Positions 1 to 9,505 of a stretch of DNA of 64,000 bases are shown here, one piece after another; positions within the stretch are counted from its first letter, which is position 1, and every line of letters begins with the position of its first letter. Source of the DNA: Micromonospora zamorensis (lineage in GTDB: Bacteria; Actinomycetota; Actinomycetes; Mycobacteriales; Micromonosporaceae); contig NZ_LT607755.1 of NCBI RefSeq assembly GCF_900090275.1, positions 2,728,001-2,792,000 on the forward strand, written 5' to 3'. Below the pieces are notes generated by a model. The model saw nothing but the letters and a program-made list of their open reading frames with translations. It did no database searches and was not told the origin of the DNA. Position numbers and translations under genes: made by a program.

Positions 1-236
1 AGCCAGTCGACCAGCGGGGCGAGCGGGCGCGGATCGAATCGGTAGATCCTCTGTCGGCCGACCATCTCATCGTGCACCAGACCGCTCTCGCGCAGCAGCC
101 GCAGGTGGCGGCTGATCGCGGGTCGGCTGATCACGAATCGCTGGGCGATGTCACCCGCGGACAACGGCTCGTCGCGCAGCAGGGTCAGGATGTGCCGTCG
201 TACCGGATCCGCGATCGCGGTGGCCACCTCGTTCAC
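1..236 (-). CDS. ArsR-family winged-helix regulator (3' part outside window)
   Basis: The reverse strand encodes a winged helix that starts at GTG 236 and runs off the left edge, so only about 78 residues are visible. It begins VNEVATAIADPVRRHILTLL and continues with a recognition helix around ISRPAISRHLRLLRESGLV, the arrangement of ArsR/SmtB-type repressors. No metal-binding cysteine motif is visible in the part present. A near-perfect palindrome just upstream suggests autoregulation and possibly control of the divergent antiporter gene. The family assignment is good; the ligand cannot be told. Confidence 0.8.
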   Translation of the reverse strand, partial: MNEVATAIADPVRRHILTLLRDEPLSAGDIAQRFVISRPAISRHLRLLRESGLVHDEMVGRQRIYRFDPRPLAPLVDW

Positions 237-245
237 CTGGGAAGC

Positions 246-261
246 GTAACCTATCGGTTAC
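246..261. promoter_or_regulatory. Palindromic operator between the ArsR gene and chaA
   Basis: GTAACCTATCGGTTAC is an inverted repeat with GTAACC and GGTTAC arms around a 4-nt centre. It lies 10 nt upstream of the ArsR start and about 90 nt upstream of the divergent antiporter gene. Position and symmetry fit an ArsR-type operator; binding is inferred. Confidence 0.55.
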
Positions 262-348
262 GGGTTAGCGTGGTGAAGGCCACGGACGGCCGCATTTCGC
301 CGCGTCGATGGTGGGCACATGATCACTTGACCTGGCACTCTGTAAGGC

Positions 349-1449
349 ATGGCCGCCCTCCTTCGCTCCCGCTTGACCGACTGGACGTTTGTCGTACCTG
401 TGCTCGCCGTCCTGATATTGATGGTCACCTGGGGGCGGAGCCTGCCTGGGCCCGTCATCGTGCTCGTCGCGGTGCTGCTGGGCGGCGCGGTGCTCGCGGC
501 CGTGCACCACGCGGAGGTGGTCGCCCACCGGGTGGGGGAGCCGTACGGGTCCCTGGTGCTCGCCGTCGCGGTCACCGTGATCGAGGTGGCCCTGATCGTC
601 ACGCTCATGATCAGCGGGCCGGAGAAGACCCAGTCGCTCGCCCGCGACACCGTCTTCGCCGCCGTCATGATCACCTGTAACGGGATACTCGGCCTGTCCC
701 TGCTGCTCGGGGCGCTGCGCCGCCGAGTGGCCGTGTTCAACCCGGAGGGCACCGGCGGTGCGCTGGCCACCGTGATCACCCTGGCCACCCTGAGCCTGGT
801 CATCCCCAGCTTCACCACGGCCCGCCCCGGCCCGGAGTTCAGCCCGGCCCAACTCGTCTTCGCCGCCGTCGCGTCGCTGGCCCTGTACGGGCTGTTCGTG
901 CTCGTGCAGACCGGCCGGCACCGCGACTACTTCCTGCCGGTCGACAGCCGGGGCAAGGTCATCGAGACGGAGGAGCACGCCAAACCGCCCACGACCCGCG
1001 CCGCGCTGGTGAGCCTGGGCCTGCTGTTGGTGGCGCTGGTCGCGGTGGTCGGCGACGCCAAGACGGTCTCCCCGACCATCGAGGCCGGGGTCGCGGCGGC
1101 GAACCTGCCGCACGCGTTTGTCGGCGTGATCATCGCCCTGCTGGTGCTGCTGCCGGAGACCCTGGCCGCCGCCCGCGCCGCCCGCCGAGACCGCGTCCAG
1201 ACCAGCCTGAACCTCGCGCTCGGCTCCGCGATGGCCAGCATCGGCCTGACCATCCCGGCCATCGCGATCGCCTCGATCTGGCTGGACGGCCCGCTGCTGC
1301 TCGGCCTAGGCGGCACCCAGCTCGCGCTGCTCGCGCTGACCGCCGTGACCGCGGTGCTGACCGTCGTGCCGGGTCGGGCCAACGTGCTGCAGGGTGGCGT
1401 ACACCTGGTGTTGATGGCCGCCTTCGTCTTCCTGGCCGCGAGCCCCTGA
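349..1449 (+). CDS. chaA: Calcium/proton antiporter, ChaA family
   Basis: This 366-residue protein is almost wholly hydrophobic, with about ten to eleven predicted membrane helices. The family signature is near residues 60-90, where GEPYGSLVLAVAVTVIEVALI carries the acidic residues expected in the ion path of cation/H+ antiporters. A second half-repeat occurs around residues 255-300 (LLPETLAAARAARRDRVQTS). The length matches E. coli ChaA. It probably exports Ca2+ or Na+/K+ in exchange for protons at the cytoplasmic membrane. It is divergent from an ArsR-type gene and ends 3 nt from the convergent sigma-factor gene. Confidence 0.88.
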   Translation: MAALLRSRLTDWTFVVPVLAVLILMVTWGRSLPGPVIVLVAVLLGGAVLAAVHHAEVVAHRVGEPYGSLVLAVAVTVIEVALIVTLMISGPEKTQSLARDTVFAAVMITCNGILGLSLLLGALRRRVAVFNPEGTGGALATVITLATLSLVIPSFTTARPGPEFSPAQLVFAAVASLALYGLFVLVQTGRHRDYFLPVDSRGKVIETEEHAKPPTTRAALVSLGLLLVALVAVVGDAKTVSPTIEAGVAAANLPHAFVGVIIALLVLLPETLAAARAARRDRVQTSLNLALGSAMASIGLTIPAIAIASIWLDGPLLLGLGGTQLALLALTAVTAVLTVVPGRANVLQGGVHLVLMAAFVFLAASP

Positions 1450-1452
1450 CCG

Positions 1453-2700
1453 TCACACGTTGCCGCCCGCGAGGCGGTCCGCGCGGGCGTTCAGGTAGCG
1501 CTGCTGCGCCAGGTTCGTCGACCGCGACGCCGCCATCCGGTACGCCTCCCGCGCCGCGACCCGCTCACCGACCAGCTCCCAGAGGTGGGCGCGGGCGGCC
1601 GGCAGCCGTGGGTCGTCGGCCAGTCGGGGATCGTCGGCCAGGTCGGCGAGCAGCGCCAAGCCGGCCGACGGCCCGCGGCTCATCGCCACCGCCACCGCGT
1701 GGTTGAGCGCCACCACCGGGTTGTCGGACATGCCGAGCAGCACCTCGTACAGGGCGGTGATCTGCGGCCAGTCGGTCGCCGCCGCACTGGACGCCTCGTC
1801 GTGCACCGCCGCGATGGCCGCCTGGAGCTGGTAGGGCCCGACGACCCCGCGCGGCAGCGCCCCGGTGATCAGCTCGACCCCCTCGGCGATCTGGTCGGCC
1901 CGCCACCGGCTCCGGTCCTGCTCGGCCATCGGCACCAACTCGCCGTGCGGCCCGAGCCGGGCCGGCGCGCGGGCGTCGGTGAGCAGCATCAACGCGAGCA
2001 GCCCGGTGACCTCGGGATCGTCGGGCAGCAGCCGGTGCACCAGGCGGGTCAGCCGGATCGCCTCGGCGGTCAGGTCGGCGCGCAGCAACCCGGGGCCGGC
2101 CGTGCGCGCGTACCCCTCCGTGAAGATCAGGTAGAGCACGTGCAGCACGGCGGCGAGCCGGTCCGCGCGCTCCGGGCCGGTCGGCGGCGCGAACCGCAGT
2201 CCACTGTCGCGGATCCGTTGCTTTCCCCGGCTGATCCGCCGGGTCATCGTCGCCTCCGGCACCAGGAACGCACGCGCCACCTCGGCGGTGCTCAGCCCGC
2301 CCACGGCGCGCAGCGTGAGCGCAATCTGCGACGCCGGCGACAGCGCCGGGTGGCAGCACAGGAAGAGCAGGATGAGCGTGTCGTCCGCGTCGGCCGTCGG
2401 CTGGTCAGCCGCCGGAGCGCGCCACTGCTCCGGCAGCACCCACCGCGCCACCGTGTCCTCCCGCCGCCTGCGGGCCTGCTCCCGGCGCAGCAGGTCGGTC
2501 AGCCGGCGGGACGCGACGGTGATCAACCAGCCGCGCGGGTTGTCCGGTACGCCGTCGCGCGGCCAACCGCCCGCCGCCGCGATCAGCGCCTCCTGCACCG
2601 CGTCCTCGGCGGTGTCGAAATGCCCGTAGCGACGTACCAGCGCGCCGAGGACCTGCGGCGCCAGCTCGCGCAGCAGGTCCTCGACAGGTGTCTGCGGCAC
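1453..2700 (-). CDS. ECF42-type RNA polymerase sigma factor
   Basis: The protein has 415 residues, starting at GTG 2700. The N-terminal sigma-2 region (about 1-75, including FDTAEDAVQEALIAA and NPRGWLITVASRRLTDLLRR) and the sigma-4 helix-turn-helix (about 120-165, GGLSTAEVARAFLVPEATMTRRI) are clear. A roughly 230-residue helical extension follows, typical of ECF42 sigma factors, which lack a classical anti-sigma factor. The gene starts 4 nt after the end of the YCII gene, and ECF42 genes are known to sit beside YCII/DGPF genes. The extension probably replaces an anti-sigma factor in control; the signal is unknown. Confidence 0.9.
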   Translation of the reverse strand: MPQTPVEDLLRELAPQVLGALVRRYGHFDTAEDAVQEALIAAAGGWPRDGVPDNPRGWLITVASRRLTDLLRREQARRRREDTVARWVLPEQWRAPAADQPTADADDTLILLFLCCHPALSPASQIALTLRAVGGLSTAEVARAFLVPEATMTRRISRGKQRIRDSGLRFAPPTGPERADRLAAVLHVLYLIFTEGYARTAGPGLLRADLTAEAIRLTRLVHRLLPDDPEVTGLLALMLLTDARAPARLGPHGELVPMAEQDRSRWRADQIAEGVELITGALPRGVVGPYQLQAAIAAVHDEASSAAATDWPQITALYEVLLGMSDNPVVALNHAVAVAMSRGPSAGLALLADLADDPRLADDPRLPAARAHLWELVGERVAAREAYRMAASRSTNLAQQRYLNARADRLAGGNV

Positions 2701-2703
2701 CGG

Positions 2704-3105
2704 TCAGCCGGCCAGGTCCTCGATGCCCTCCAGCACCGGCCGCACGTCCACGTACCCGCCGGGGGCGTTGGGGTCGACCAGGCCGGCGGCGATCTCGGTG
2801 GCCCGGTCGAAGCTGGCGCACTCCACGATCGTGTAACCCGCCAGGACCTCCTGCGTCTCCGGGTACGGCCCGTCGGTGACCACGGGTGCGCCCTCGCGTA
2901 CCTGCACCCGGCGCGCGTGCACGGGCTCGCTCAAGCCCTGGGCGTCGACCAGCTCCCCGGACTCGGCCAGCGCCTGGTGGAACGTCTCCATGTGCTGGTG
3001 CATCGCCGCGATCTGCTCGGCCGACATCGCGGGCCGGTCGGAAGCCCGCCCCGACAACACGTCGTAGTCCTGCTGCGATCCGTAGAGCAGAATCATGTAC
3101 TTCAC
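2704..3105 (-). CDS. YCII/DGPF-domain protein, ECF42 partner
   Basis: Start GTG 3105 was chosen because GGAGGG sits 7-8 nt upstream and the protein then begins VKYMILLYGSQQ, the usual YCII N-terminus; this gives 133 residues. The DGPF-type motif appears as VVTDGPYPETQEVLAGYTIVE near residues 74-94. The fold is ferredoxin-like and related proteins are encoded beside ECF42 sigma factors. The biochemical role is unknown. It is probably the first gene of a two-gene operon. A 7-bp hairpin at 3127-3143 lies in its predicted 5' leader upstream of the ribosome binding site. Confidence 0.9.
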   Translation of the reverse strand: MKYMILLYGSQQDYDVLSGRASDRPAMSAEQIAAMHQHMETFHQALAESGELVDAQGLSEPVHARRVQVREGAPVVTDGPYPETQEVLAGYTIVECASFDRATEIAAGLVDPNAPGGYVDVRPVLEGIEDLAG

Positions 3106-3220
3106 GGGTGCTCCCTCCTGTTGGCTGGTGCCGCCGCGGCACCGCCTCACCAGAAACGTCGAACCCAACCCCCAACCCCGGACACCCGCCCCACCCCCAA
3201 CCCCACCACCCCACCCCGGC

Positions 3221-3295
3221 CCGCCCCGGTGATCAAGAGCTTTCCGTCACGACACGCCGGGCGGGCTGACGCAAAGTTCTTGATCACCGGGGCGG
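3221..3295. repeat. Long inverted repeat, REP/MITE-like intergenic element
   Basis: Arms 3221-3249 and 3267-3295 pair over 29 positions with one C-C mismatch (3244/3272) and one G-U-compatible position. The arms contain CCGCCCCGGTGATCAAGA and its complement; the loop is 17 nt. The element lies between divergent genes, so it is not placed as a terminator for either neighbour. I see no other full copy in the window. It may be a dispersed palindromic repeat; that is inference. Confidence 0.7.
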
Positions 3296-3344
3296 GGCAA
3301 CAGGGACAAGTCAACGGGTGGTGGGTGGGGGTTAGCTTGGCGGG

Positions 3345-3563
3345 ATGGGGACTGTGTGGGTGGTGCTGGGGATCGTTGTGGTGGTGGCTGGTTCCGCGTT
3401 CGGGGTTGTGGTTCGGCGGGGGCGGGGGACCCGGGTCGGTGGGGTTGGGGGCGACGAGCCGGTGGCTGGGCGGGATGCCCGGGTGCGGCAGCAGCGGTAC
3501 GAGGCCGAGCGGCACGGCGACCAGGGTGGCACCTGGCAGCGCGGTCGCGAGTCGGGCGGTTGA
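3345..3563 (+). CDS. Small single-span membrane protein, unknown
   Basis: A 72-residue product starts MGTVWVVLGIVVVVAGSAFG, giving one strong membrane helix at residues 3-23. A highly charged Arg/Gly/Glu-rich tail follows and would face the cytoplasm by the positive-inside rule. No domain is recognised. No clear Shine-Dalgarno sequence precedes ATG 3345. It is bounded upstream by the long inverted repeat and downstream by the metallopeptidase gene. It could be a real small membrane protein or a chance frame in GC-rich DNA; the hydrophobic N-terminus favours a gene. Confidence 0.5.
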   Translation: MGTVWVVLGIVVVVAGSAFGVVVRRGRGTRVGGVGGDEPVAGRDARVRQQRYEAERHGDQGGTWQRGRESGG

Positions 3564-3750
3564 GCGTCACTGCCCGTAGGACCCGCCCGGGCAGTGCCGC
3601 CGGTTGGAGCCGCCGCCCGTAAAGCCCGCCGCCCGTCGAGCCCGCCGCCGTGAACCGTCCGGTCGCGCCGCGCGTGAAACCGGTGACGGGGCGTTTCGGT
3701 CGCATCGTCGGGGTACTACCACCGCGAGCACCGATGTCTGGGGAGGCACA

Positions 3751-4494
3751 GTGGGCACACGGTCGAGGCGCGATGCCCGGGGTCCGGTGGCCGCCCTGCT
3801 GATCGCCGCGCTGGTGTCACTCGCCTGTGCGGGCGGCGGGCTGGCCGAGCCGGAGGGCGAGCGTCCCACCCCGGGCCGGTCGCAGGCATCCCCGGGGCCG
3901 AGCACCACCCGGGCCGACAGCACCACCAGCGTCGCCGAGTTCGAGCAGGACGTCGCCGACGCGCAGGAGATCGCCGAGCGCTACTGGGCGGCCCAGTTCA
4001 AGGAGTCCGGGCAGCGGTTCCAACCCATCCGGCGGATCACCCCCTACCAGCGGGCGGGTGAGGTGTCCTGCGGTGGTCAGCCGTTGCCCCGCAACAACGC
4101 CGTCTACTGCTCGCAGGGCGACTTCATCGCGTACGACGTCGCCTGGTCCGTGGCGGCGTTCCGCCAGGTCGGCGACGCGTTCGTGTTCTACCTGCTCGGC
4201 CACGAGTACGCGCACGGCATCCAGGTGCGCCTCGGCATCAACTACAGCTTCACGATCCAGCAGGAGTTGCAGGCCGACTGCATGGCCGGGGCGTACCTCG
4301 GCGACTCGGTGCGTGCCGGCGCGCTGACCCTGGCCGAAGGCGACCTGGACGAGTTCCGCGAGGGGGTGGCGGCGGTCGGCGACGACCCCGACCAACCGTG
4401 GTTCGCGGAGGGCTCGCACGGCACCGCCGAGCAGCGCACCGACTCGTTCTTCCGCGGCTACGAGCGCTCCCTGGAGGCCTGCGACCTGGGCTGA
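3751..4494 (+). CDS. Secreted or lipid-anchored neutral zinc metallopeptidase
   Basis: Start GTG 3751 follows a GGGAGG ribosome binding site, giving 247 residues. Residues 11-26 are a hydrophobic export signal ending LVSLAC; Cys26 could be lipidated, although the lipobox is not canonical. A Pro/Ser/Thr-rich linker spans about 35-60. The catalytic zinc motif HEYAH is at 151-155, with a later glutamate in QQELQADCMAGAY (about 172) as a likely third ligand. This matches the neutral zinc metallopeptidase family (YpfJ-like). It probably acts outside the membrane; substrates are unknown. Confidence 0.85.
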   Translation: MGTRSRRDARGPVAALLIAALVSLACAGGGLAEPEGERPTPGRSQASPGPSTTRADSTTSVAEFEQDVADAQEIAERYWAAQFKESGQRFQPIRRITPYQRAGEVSCGGQPLPRNNAVYCSQGDFIAYDVAWSVAAFRQVGDAFVFYLLGHEYAHGIQVRLGINYSFTIQQELQADCMAGAYLGDSVRAGALTLAEGDLDEFREGVAAVGDDPDQPWFAEGSHGTAEQRTDSFFRGYERSLEACDLG

Positions 4495-4563
4495 ACGGGT
4501 TGCCCGGATCACGTCGGCACCCGTCGCGGCCGTCGGCGGTGGCTCGGCCTGGCAGGATCGCCG

Positions 4564-5271
4564 ATGTCGGCCACGACCCTGGAGGATCCGCTGAGCAGCC
4601 ATCACCCCGCCGCCGTGCTCTTCGACATGGACGGCACGCTGGTCGACAGCGAGAAGCTGTGGGACGTCGCGCTGCAGGAACTCGCCCAGGAGTACGGCGG
4701 GGAGCTGTCCGAGAACGCCCGCCGCTCGATCGTCGGCACCGCCATGGCCGAGTCGATGCGCATCCTGCACGACGACCTGGGGCAGCCCGAACGGGATCCG
4801 GAGATCAGCGGGGCGTGGATCAACACGCGGATCCTGGAGCTGTTCCGCACCGGCCTGCCCTGGCGTCCCGGCGCGTTCGAGCTGCTGCGCGCGGTCCGCG
4901 CGGCGGGAATCCCCACCGCGCTGGTCACCTCCAGCCCTCGGGCGCTGGTCGAGATCGCCCTGGACACGCTGGGTCGGGACAACTTCGACACGGTGGTCGC
5001 CGGTGACGAGGTGGTGGCGGCCAAGCCGCACCCGGAGCCCTACCTGACCGCGGCGCGGCTGCTGGGTGTGCCGATCGAGCGTTGTGTGGCGATCGAGGAC
5101 TCGGCGACCGGGGTGGCCAGCGCGCTCGCGTCCGGCGCGGCGGTGCTGGCCGTACCGGCGGAGGTGGCGCTCGCGAGCACTGTCGGCGTACGCCAGACGG
5201 AGAGCCTGACCGGCGTGGACCTGGAGTTTCTCGCGGCGTTGCTGGCCGACCGGGCCGCGGCGACCGGCTGA
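4564..5271 (+). CDS. HAD-superfamily phosphatase (beta-phosphoglucomutase-like)
   Basis: The protein has 235 residues with the HAD signature [11 protein letters not shown], where Asp21 is the nucleophile and Asp23 the acid/base. Motif II is VTSSP near residue 122, the motif III lysine lies in [10 protein letters not shown], and motif IV is the IEDSATG segment near residue 178. A helical cap between residues 30 and 100 places it in subclass I. It should dephosphorylate a small phosphometabolite in the cytoplasm. ATG 4564 has a CAGGAT hexamer 5 nt upstream, so the message may be leaderless. It converges on the next gene. Confidence 0.85.
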   Translation: MSATTLEDPLSSHHPAAVLFDMDGTLVDSEKLWDVALQELAQEYGGELSENARRSIVGTAMAESMRILHDDLGQPERDPEISGAWINTRILELFRTGLPWRPGAFELLRAVRAAGIPTALVTSSPRALVEIALDTLGRDNFDTVVAGDEVVAAKPHPEPYLTAARLLGVPIERCVAIEDSATGVASALASGAAVLAVPAEVALASTVGVRQTESLTGVDLEFLAALLADRAAATG

Positions 5272-5285
5272 CGGGTCGACCCGGG

Positions 5286-5663
5286 TCACGGGCGTTCGGC
5301 GAAGACCGCCCCGACCACCTGGTAACTGTCGAACGCTCTCGCGGCCCCCGCGTACGCGGCCAGGTGGATGAACACCTCGACGATCTCTTCCTTGGTCACG
5401 CCCGAGCTCAAAGCGATGCGCAGCTGGCCCCGCAGCGGCTCGTGGGTGCCGAGGGTGGCGGCGACCGCCACCGAGACGAGGCAGCGGCTGCGCAGGTCCA
5501 GGCCCTCCCGGGGCCATGCCTCGCCGAAGGTCTGCACGGTGGCGAGACGACGGAAGTCGTGCCCGACCGGCGGTTCGCCCTCGCCGAGTGGCAGCACCAG
5601 TGGCTGACCGAGGAGCCGCTCGGCGTTGTCGAGTGCCCGCTGGTACGCGTCCTGATCGGTCAT
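5286..5663 (-). CDS. Carboxymuconolactone decarboxylase-family protein
   Basis: This 125-residue protein is a single CMD domain: a helix bundle with [20 protein letters not shown] followed by [19 protein letters not shown]. It lacks the CxxC pair of AhpD peroxidases, so it is closer to true gamma-carboxymuconolactone decarboxylases or to uncharacterised CMD proteins. No aromatic-degradation genes are nearby, so a role in the beta-ketoadipate pathway is not supported by context. The gene is separated from the ABC transporter operon by a strong terminator. Confidence 0.82.
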   Translation of the reverse strand: MTDQDAYQRALDNAERLLGQPLVLPLGEGEPPVGHDFRRLATVQTFGEAWPREGLDLRSRCLVSVAVAATLGTHEPLRGQLRIALSSGVTKEEIVEVFIHLAAYAGAARAFDSYQVVGAVFAERP

Positions 5664-5778
5664 GTCACCGGCCCCCGCTCACCGCCGTGGTCGCTGGCGG
5701 GCCGGTGCCCTGCCGGCACCACCAGCCTGGCAGTCGATCGCTGGCGGCCGCTGTCGAATCGGTCAGCCCGCGACGGCC

Positions 5779-5811
5779 GATGCCCCCGATCGCCAGGCGA
5801 CCGGGGGCATC
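5779..5811 (-). terminator. Terminator of the ABC exporter operon
   Basis: GATGCCCCCG (5779-5788) and CGGGGGCATC (5802-5811) form a perfect 10-bp stem with a 13-nt loop. It lies 12 nt beyond the permease stop codon on the reverse strand. There is no U tract, as is common in high-GC actinomycetes. Confidence 0.7.
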
Positions 5812-5822
5812 GATGGTGCCGG

Positions 5823-8378
5823 TCAGTCGTGGGCGATGGCGCCCAGCACGTTGATCCGGGCCGCCCGGATGGCCGGCAGCACCGCTGCCACCACCCCGAT
5901 GATCGCGGCGAGGCCGAGGAAGACACCCATCTGCCCCCAGGGGAGAATCAGGTCGGTGATGCCCTCGTCCTTGAGTGCCTCGACCACCGCGGCGCCGAGG
6001 CCGGTGCCGACCACCACGCCCAGCAACGCGCCGAACACGGAGATCACCACCGCCTCCACCGTGATCATGCCCATCGTCTGGCCGCGGCGCAGGCCGATCG
6101 CCCGCAGCAGACCCAGCTCGCGGGTCCGCTCCAGCACCGACAGCGCCAGGGTGTTGATGATGCCGAGCACGGCGATGATGATGGCCAGGGCCAACAGGAT
6201 CTGGATCATCGTGAGCAGGCCGTCGAGCGAACTCGTCTGCTGCTCGATGAACGCGTCCCGGTCGGCCACCGACACCTCGGGGCTGTCTGCGAGGAGCGCC
6301 TCCACCTGCGGCTGCACGTCGGACACCCGCGCGCCCGGGGCCAGTTGGATGAAGCCCTGGATGGGCTGCGGGATGGCGAAGTCCTTCGCCGCGGCCGGCG
6401 GCAGCGTCACCGGGTTGGTCAGCTGCGACGACTCGTAGATGCCGCTGACCGTGTAGGTCCGGACCTCACCGCGGGTCAGCTGCACGTTCACCGTCGAGCC
6501 CACCGACCAGCCACGGGACGTGGCGGTGTCCGAGCTGGCCAGCATCTGGGTCGGCCCGAGCCGGTCGATGTCACCGGCGGTGGCCTTCGCGCCGAAGATC
6601 TGCCGCAGCGACGCGATGTCGCTGCTCGCCGCGACCCAGGTGCTCTCGCCGTCGACCCTCGCCATGTCGCCGTACTCGCCGTCGACCAGTTGCACGCCGG
6701 GCAGGGCCTTCGCCTTGTCCAACACGCCCGGGTCGAAGCTCGGCGGGCGCGGACCGCCCTGCACACCGGAGATCACCAGCTGGGCCTTGATGGTGTCCTG
6801 GGCGAGCGCGCTGATGCTGCCCTTGGCCGAGTCGAGGATCACCGTGACGCCGGTGACCAGCGCGATGCCGACCATCAGCGCCGCGGCGGTGATCGCCGTA
6901 CGGCGCGGGTTGCGCCCGGAGTTGAGCCGGCCCAGCTTGCCCGGCACCGACCAGGAGAAGATCGCCCCGAGCAGGCTCACCACCGGCCGGCTGATCAGCG
7001 GGGTCAGCAGCGCCACGCCGATGAAGGCGAACAGCACCCCACCGAGGATGGTGGCCAGGGTCTGACCGCCGGCGTTGCCGCTGAGCCCGAGGAACAGCAG
7101 CACCGCGCCGATGCCGGTGACCACCGACCCGGTCACGGTGATCTTGGTCAACGGCCGGTCCGGCGTGGCCACGTCCTGCATCGCCGCGATCGGCGGGATC
7201 CGCGATGCCCGCAGCGCCGGCAGCAGCGCCGCCACCACAGTGATGACCAGTCCCACGGCGAACGACCCGATCACCGCAGCCGCCGGCACACCGATCCCGG
7301 CCAGGGTCAGGCCGCCGGCCAGCTTGCCGAACAGGAACGCCAGCAGCGCGCCCACCCCGATGCCGGCGGCGAGGCCGAGCACCGAGGCGATCAGACCGAC
7401 CGCGATGGCCTCCAGCACCACCGAACCGATGATCTGCCGCCCGCTGGCCCCGATGGCGCGCATCAGCGCCAACTCGCGGGTGCGCTGGGCCACGATGATC
7501 GAGAAGGTGTTGAGGATCAGGAACGTGCCCACCAGCAGCGCCACCGCGGCGAAGCCGAGCAGAATCTTGTTGAAGAAGGACAGGCCCTCCTTCAGGCTGG
7601 CCGAGGCGTCCGCGGCCACCTGCTCGCCGGTCTTCACGTCGAAGTCCGCGCCCAGGGTGCGGGCCACGTCGTCGCGCAGCTTCTCGTCGGAGACCCCGTT
7701 GGCGGCGTTCACGGTGATGCTGCTGAACGTGTCCGGCTCGCCCAGCATCAGCCGCTGCGCCACCGGCGTGGTGAAGAAGACCTCGTTGACCCCGCCGATG
7801 GAGTCCCGGTCACCGCTGTAACCGGCGATGCCGACCAGGGTGAAGTCCCGCTTCTTCGACTCGAACGCGGTGAGCACGCCGACCTTCTGGCCGACCTGCA
7901 CCTTCGCCGTGGTGGCCAGGGACTTGTTGATGACGATCTCGTCCTCGGCCTGCGGCGCGCGGCCCTCGCGCAGCTGCAGCAGGTCGCTCTCGCCGGTCCA
8001 GTTCTCGCCCAGCTGCGGCGGACCGAACGAGCTGACCACCTTGCCGTTGCTGCCGATCACCCGCGCGCCGTCGGCGTTCACGATGCCCGTGGCCGAGGCC
8101 ACGCCCGGCACCTGCTTCACCCGGTCCACCAGGGCGGCCGGCAGGGGAGCGGAGGTCTGCTCGCCCTCCATCTCGTTGAGCTCCACCTTCGGCTTCGCCG
8201 CGACGTTCACGTCGATCTCGGAGAAGCCGTCGGCGAAGACCGAGTCGAAGGAACGGCCCAGCGTGTCGGTGAGCACGAAGGCGCCGGACACGAACATGAC
8301 CCCGAGCACGACCGCCAGCCCGGACAGGATCAGCCGGACCTTGCGGGCCAGCAGACTCTTCAGTGTCGCCCGGAACAT
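5823..8378 (-). CDS. ABC transporter permease, FtsX/MacB type
   Basis: The product has 851 residues. A single N-terminal helix (about 15-37) is followed by a large extracytoplasmic domain (about 40-250) and a block of helices near 265-400. A central pair of helices (about 420-470), a second extracytoplasmic domain (about 520-720) and a final helix block (about 725-840) follow. The two FtsX-type permease halves each carry the [13 protein letters not shown] or [13 protein letters not shown] coupling segment. It probably works mechanically with the ATPase to export a lipid, peptide or drug. Start and ATPase stop overlap in TGATG, so the pair is translationally coupled. Confidence 0.93.
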   Translation of the reverse strand: MFRATLKSLLARKVRLILSGLAVVLGVMFVSGAFVLTDTLGRSFDSVFADGFSEIDVNVAAKPKVELNEMEGEQTSAPLPAALVDRVKQVPGVASATGIVNADGARVIGSNGKVVSSFGPPQLGENWTGESDLLQLREGRAPQAEDEIVINKSLATTAKVQVGQKVGVLTAFESKKRDFTLVGIAGYSGDRDSIGGVNEVFFTTPVAQRLMLGEPDTFSSITVNAANGVSDEKLRDDVARTLGADFDVKTGEQVAADASASLKEGLSFFNKILLGFAAVALLVGTFLILNTFSIIVAQRTRELALMRAIGASGRQIIGSVVLEAIAVGLIASVLGLAAGIGVGALLAFLFGKLAGGLTLAGIGVPAAAVIGSFAVGLVITVVAALLPALRASRIPPIAAMQDVATPDRPLTKITVTGSVVTGIGAVLLFLGLSGNAGGQTLATILGGVLFAFIGVALLTPLISRPVVSLLGAIFSWSVPGKLGRLNSGRNPRRTAITAAALMVGIALVTGVTVILDSAKGSISALAQDTIKAQLVISGVQGGPRPPSFDPGVLDKAKALPGVQLVDGEYGDMARVDGESTWVAASSDIASLRQIFGAKATAGDIDRLGPTQMLASSDTATSRGWSVGSTVNVQLTRGEVRTYTVSGIYESSQLTNPVTLPPAAAKDFAIPQPIQGFIQLAPGARVSDVQPQVEALLADSPEVSVADRDAFIEQQTSSLDGLLTMIQILLALAIIIAVLGIINTLALSVLERTRELGLLRAIGLRRGQTMGMITVEAVVISVFGALLGVVVGTGLGAAVVEALKDEGITDLILPWGQMGVFLGLAAIIGVVAAVLPAIRAARINVLGAIAHD

Positions 8379-9145
8379 CAGTTGCCCACCTCAGCCGGAG
8401 TGTCCAGCTTCTTCATGGTGTCCAGCACCGTCTCGGCGGTCGGCTCGATCAGCTCCGAGACGATCTCCCCGTCGGCGAGGAAGACCACCCGGTCGGCATA
8501 CGCGGCGGCGGTCGGGTCGTGGGTGACCATGACGATGGTCTGGCCGTGCTCGCGCACCGAATTGCGCAGGAAGCCGAGCACCTCCGCGCCGGAGCGCGAG
8601 TCCAGGTTGCCGGTCGGCTCGTCCGCGAAGATCACCTCCGGGCGGGAGACCAGGGCCCGCGCACACGCCACCCGCTGCTGCTGCCCGCCGGAGAGCTGCG
8701 CCGGCCGGTGGTCCAGCCGGTCCCGCAGACCGACCGTGTTGATCACCGTGTCGTACCAGGCCGGGTCCGGCTTGCGCCCGGCGATCGACAGCGGCAGCAG
8801 GATGTTCTCCTTCGCGGTCAGAGTGGGCAGCAGGTTGAACTGCTGGAAGATGAACCCGACCTTGTCGCGGCGCAGCTTCGTCAGACCCGCGTCACCCAGC
8901 CCGGTCACGGTCGTCTCACCGATCTGCACCGTCCCCCGGGTCACCGAGTCCAGGCCGGCCAGGCAGTGCATCAGCGTCGACTTGCCGGACCCCGACGGCC
9001 CCATGATCGCGGTGAAGCGGCCACGTTCGAACTCCGCGCTGACCCCCCGCAGCGCGATGACCTGAGCCTCGCCGCTGCCGTACACCTTCCACACGTCGTT
9101 CGCCCGGGCCGCGGCCTGCGCCTGCTGGCCTACCGTCGCGGTCAC
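8378..9145 (-). CDS. ABC transporter ATP-binding subunit, MacB/LolD type
   Basis: Start GTG 9145 is preferred because AAGAGG lies about 8 nt upstream; this gives 255 residues. Walker A GPSGSGKS is at 49-56, the signature LSGGQQQR near 152, and Walker [14 protein letters not shown] near 173. The ADEPTGNLD form is typical of the MacB/LolD/FtsE family. It pairs with the downstream FtsX-type permease, overlapping by one base. A longer reading starting at ATG 9217 exists but adds residues without domain support and has no ribosome binding site. Confidence 0.92.
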   Translation of the reverse strand: MTATVGQQAQAAARANDVWKVYGSGEAQVIALRGVSAEFERGRFTAIMGPSGSGKSTLMHCLAGLDSVTRGTVQIGETTVTGLGDAGLTKLRRDKVGFIFQQFNLLPTLTAKENILLPLSIAGRKPDPAWYDTVINTVGLRDRLDHRPAQLSGGQQQRVACARALVSRPEVIFADEPTGNLDSRSGAEVLGFLRNSVREHGQTIVMVTHDPTAAAYADRVVFLADGEIVSELIEPTAETVLDTMKKLDTPAEVGN

Positions 9146-9505
9146 GTCATCTACCTCTTCCGTCTGTCCGAAAATGCACGCCGCCCCCCGATGGTCCGGC
9201 GCGACTAGTTCAATCATCGGTGCTGCTCACGCCCGCCCCGTCCGCCCAGGGGCTGACCCGGAGCGGATATTCCGCTGCGGGTGCACCCCCATGTCGGATC
9301 AGGGTTGCCCCTGACCCGGCGACCGGTCGAGCGTGTTTCCAGCTGGCGAACCCCCCCGCCGGCTCCGACTGTGTCCCCTCACGTCACAGGAGGGTCAACC
9401 GCGCCGGGCCGTCTCCGGTCACGGTAGGTGACGGAGGCAACGGCGGCCGTCACCCCACGGTGGGATCTTCGAGTACGCCGGGTGAGGTAGTCGGGCCGCC
9501 GGCGG
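9146..9505. other. Non-coding gap, 360 nt
   Basis: This stretch lies between the response-regulator stop codon and the exporter operon start, both on the reverse strand. It should hold the exporter promoter. I find no convincing reading frame, RNA gene or long repeat in it. The response regulator gene next to it is a candidate controller of the exporter, but no binding site can be pointed out. Confidence 0.5.

Noticed and set aside
5082..9065. A forward-strand frame of more than 1300 codons across the ABC exporter and its neighbours
   Set aside because: It is the complement of the real reverse-strand ABC and CMD genes. Its product is rich in Arg, His, Gln, Gly and Asp with no domain, as expected from an antisense frame in GC-rich DNA.
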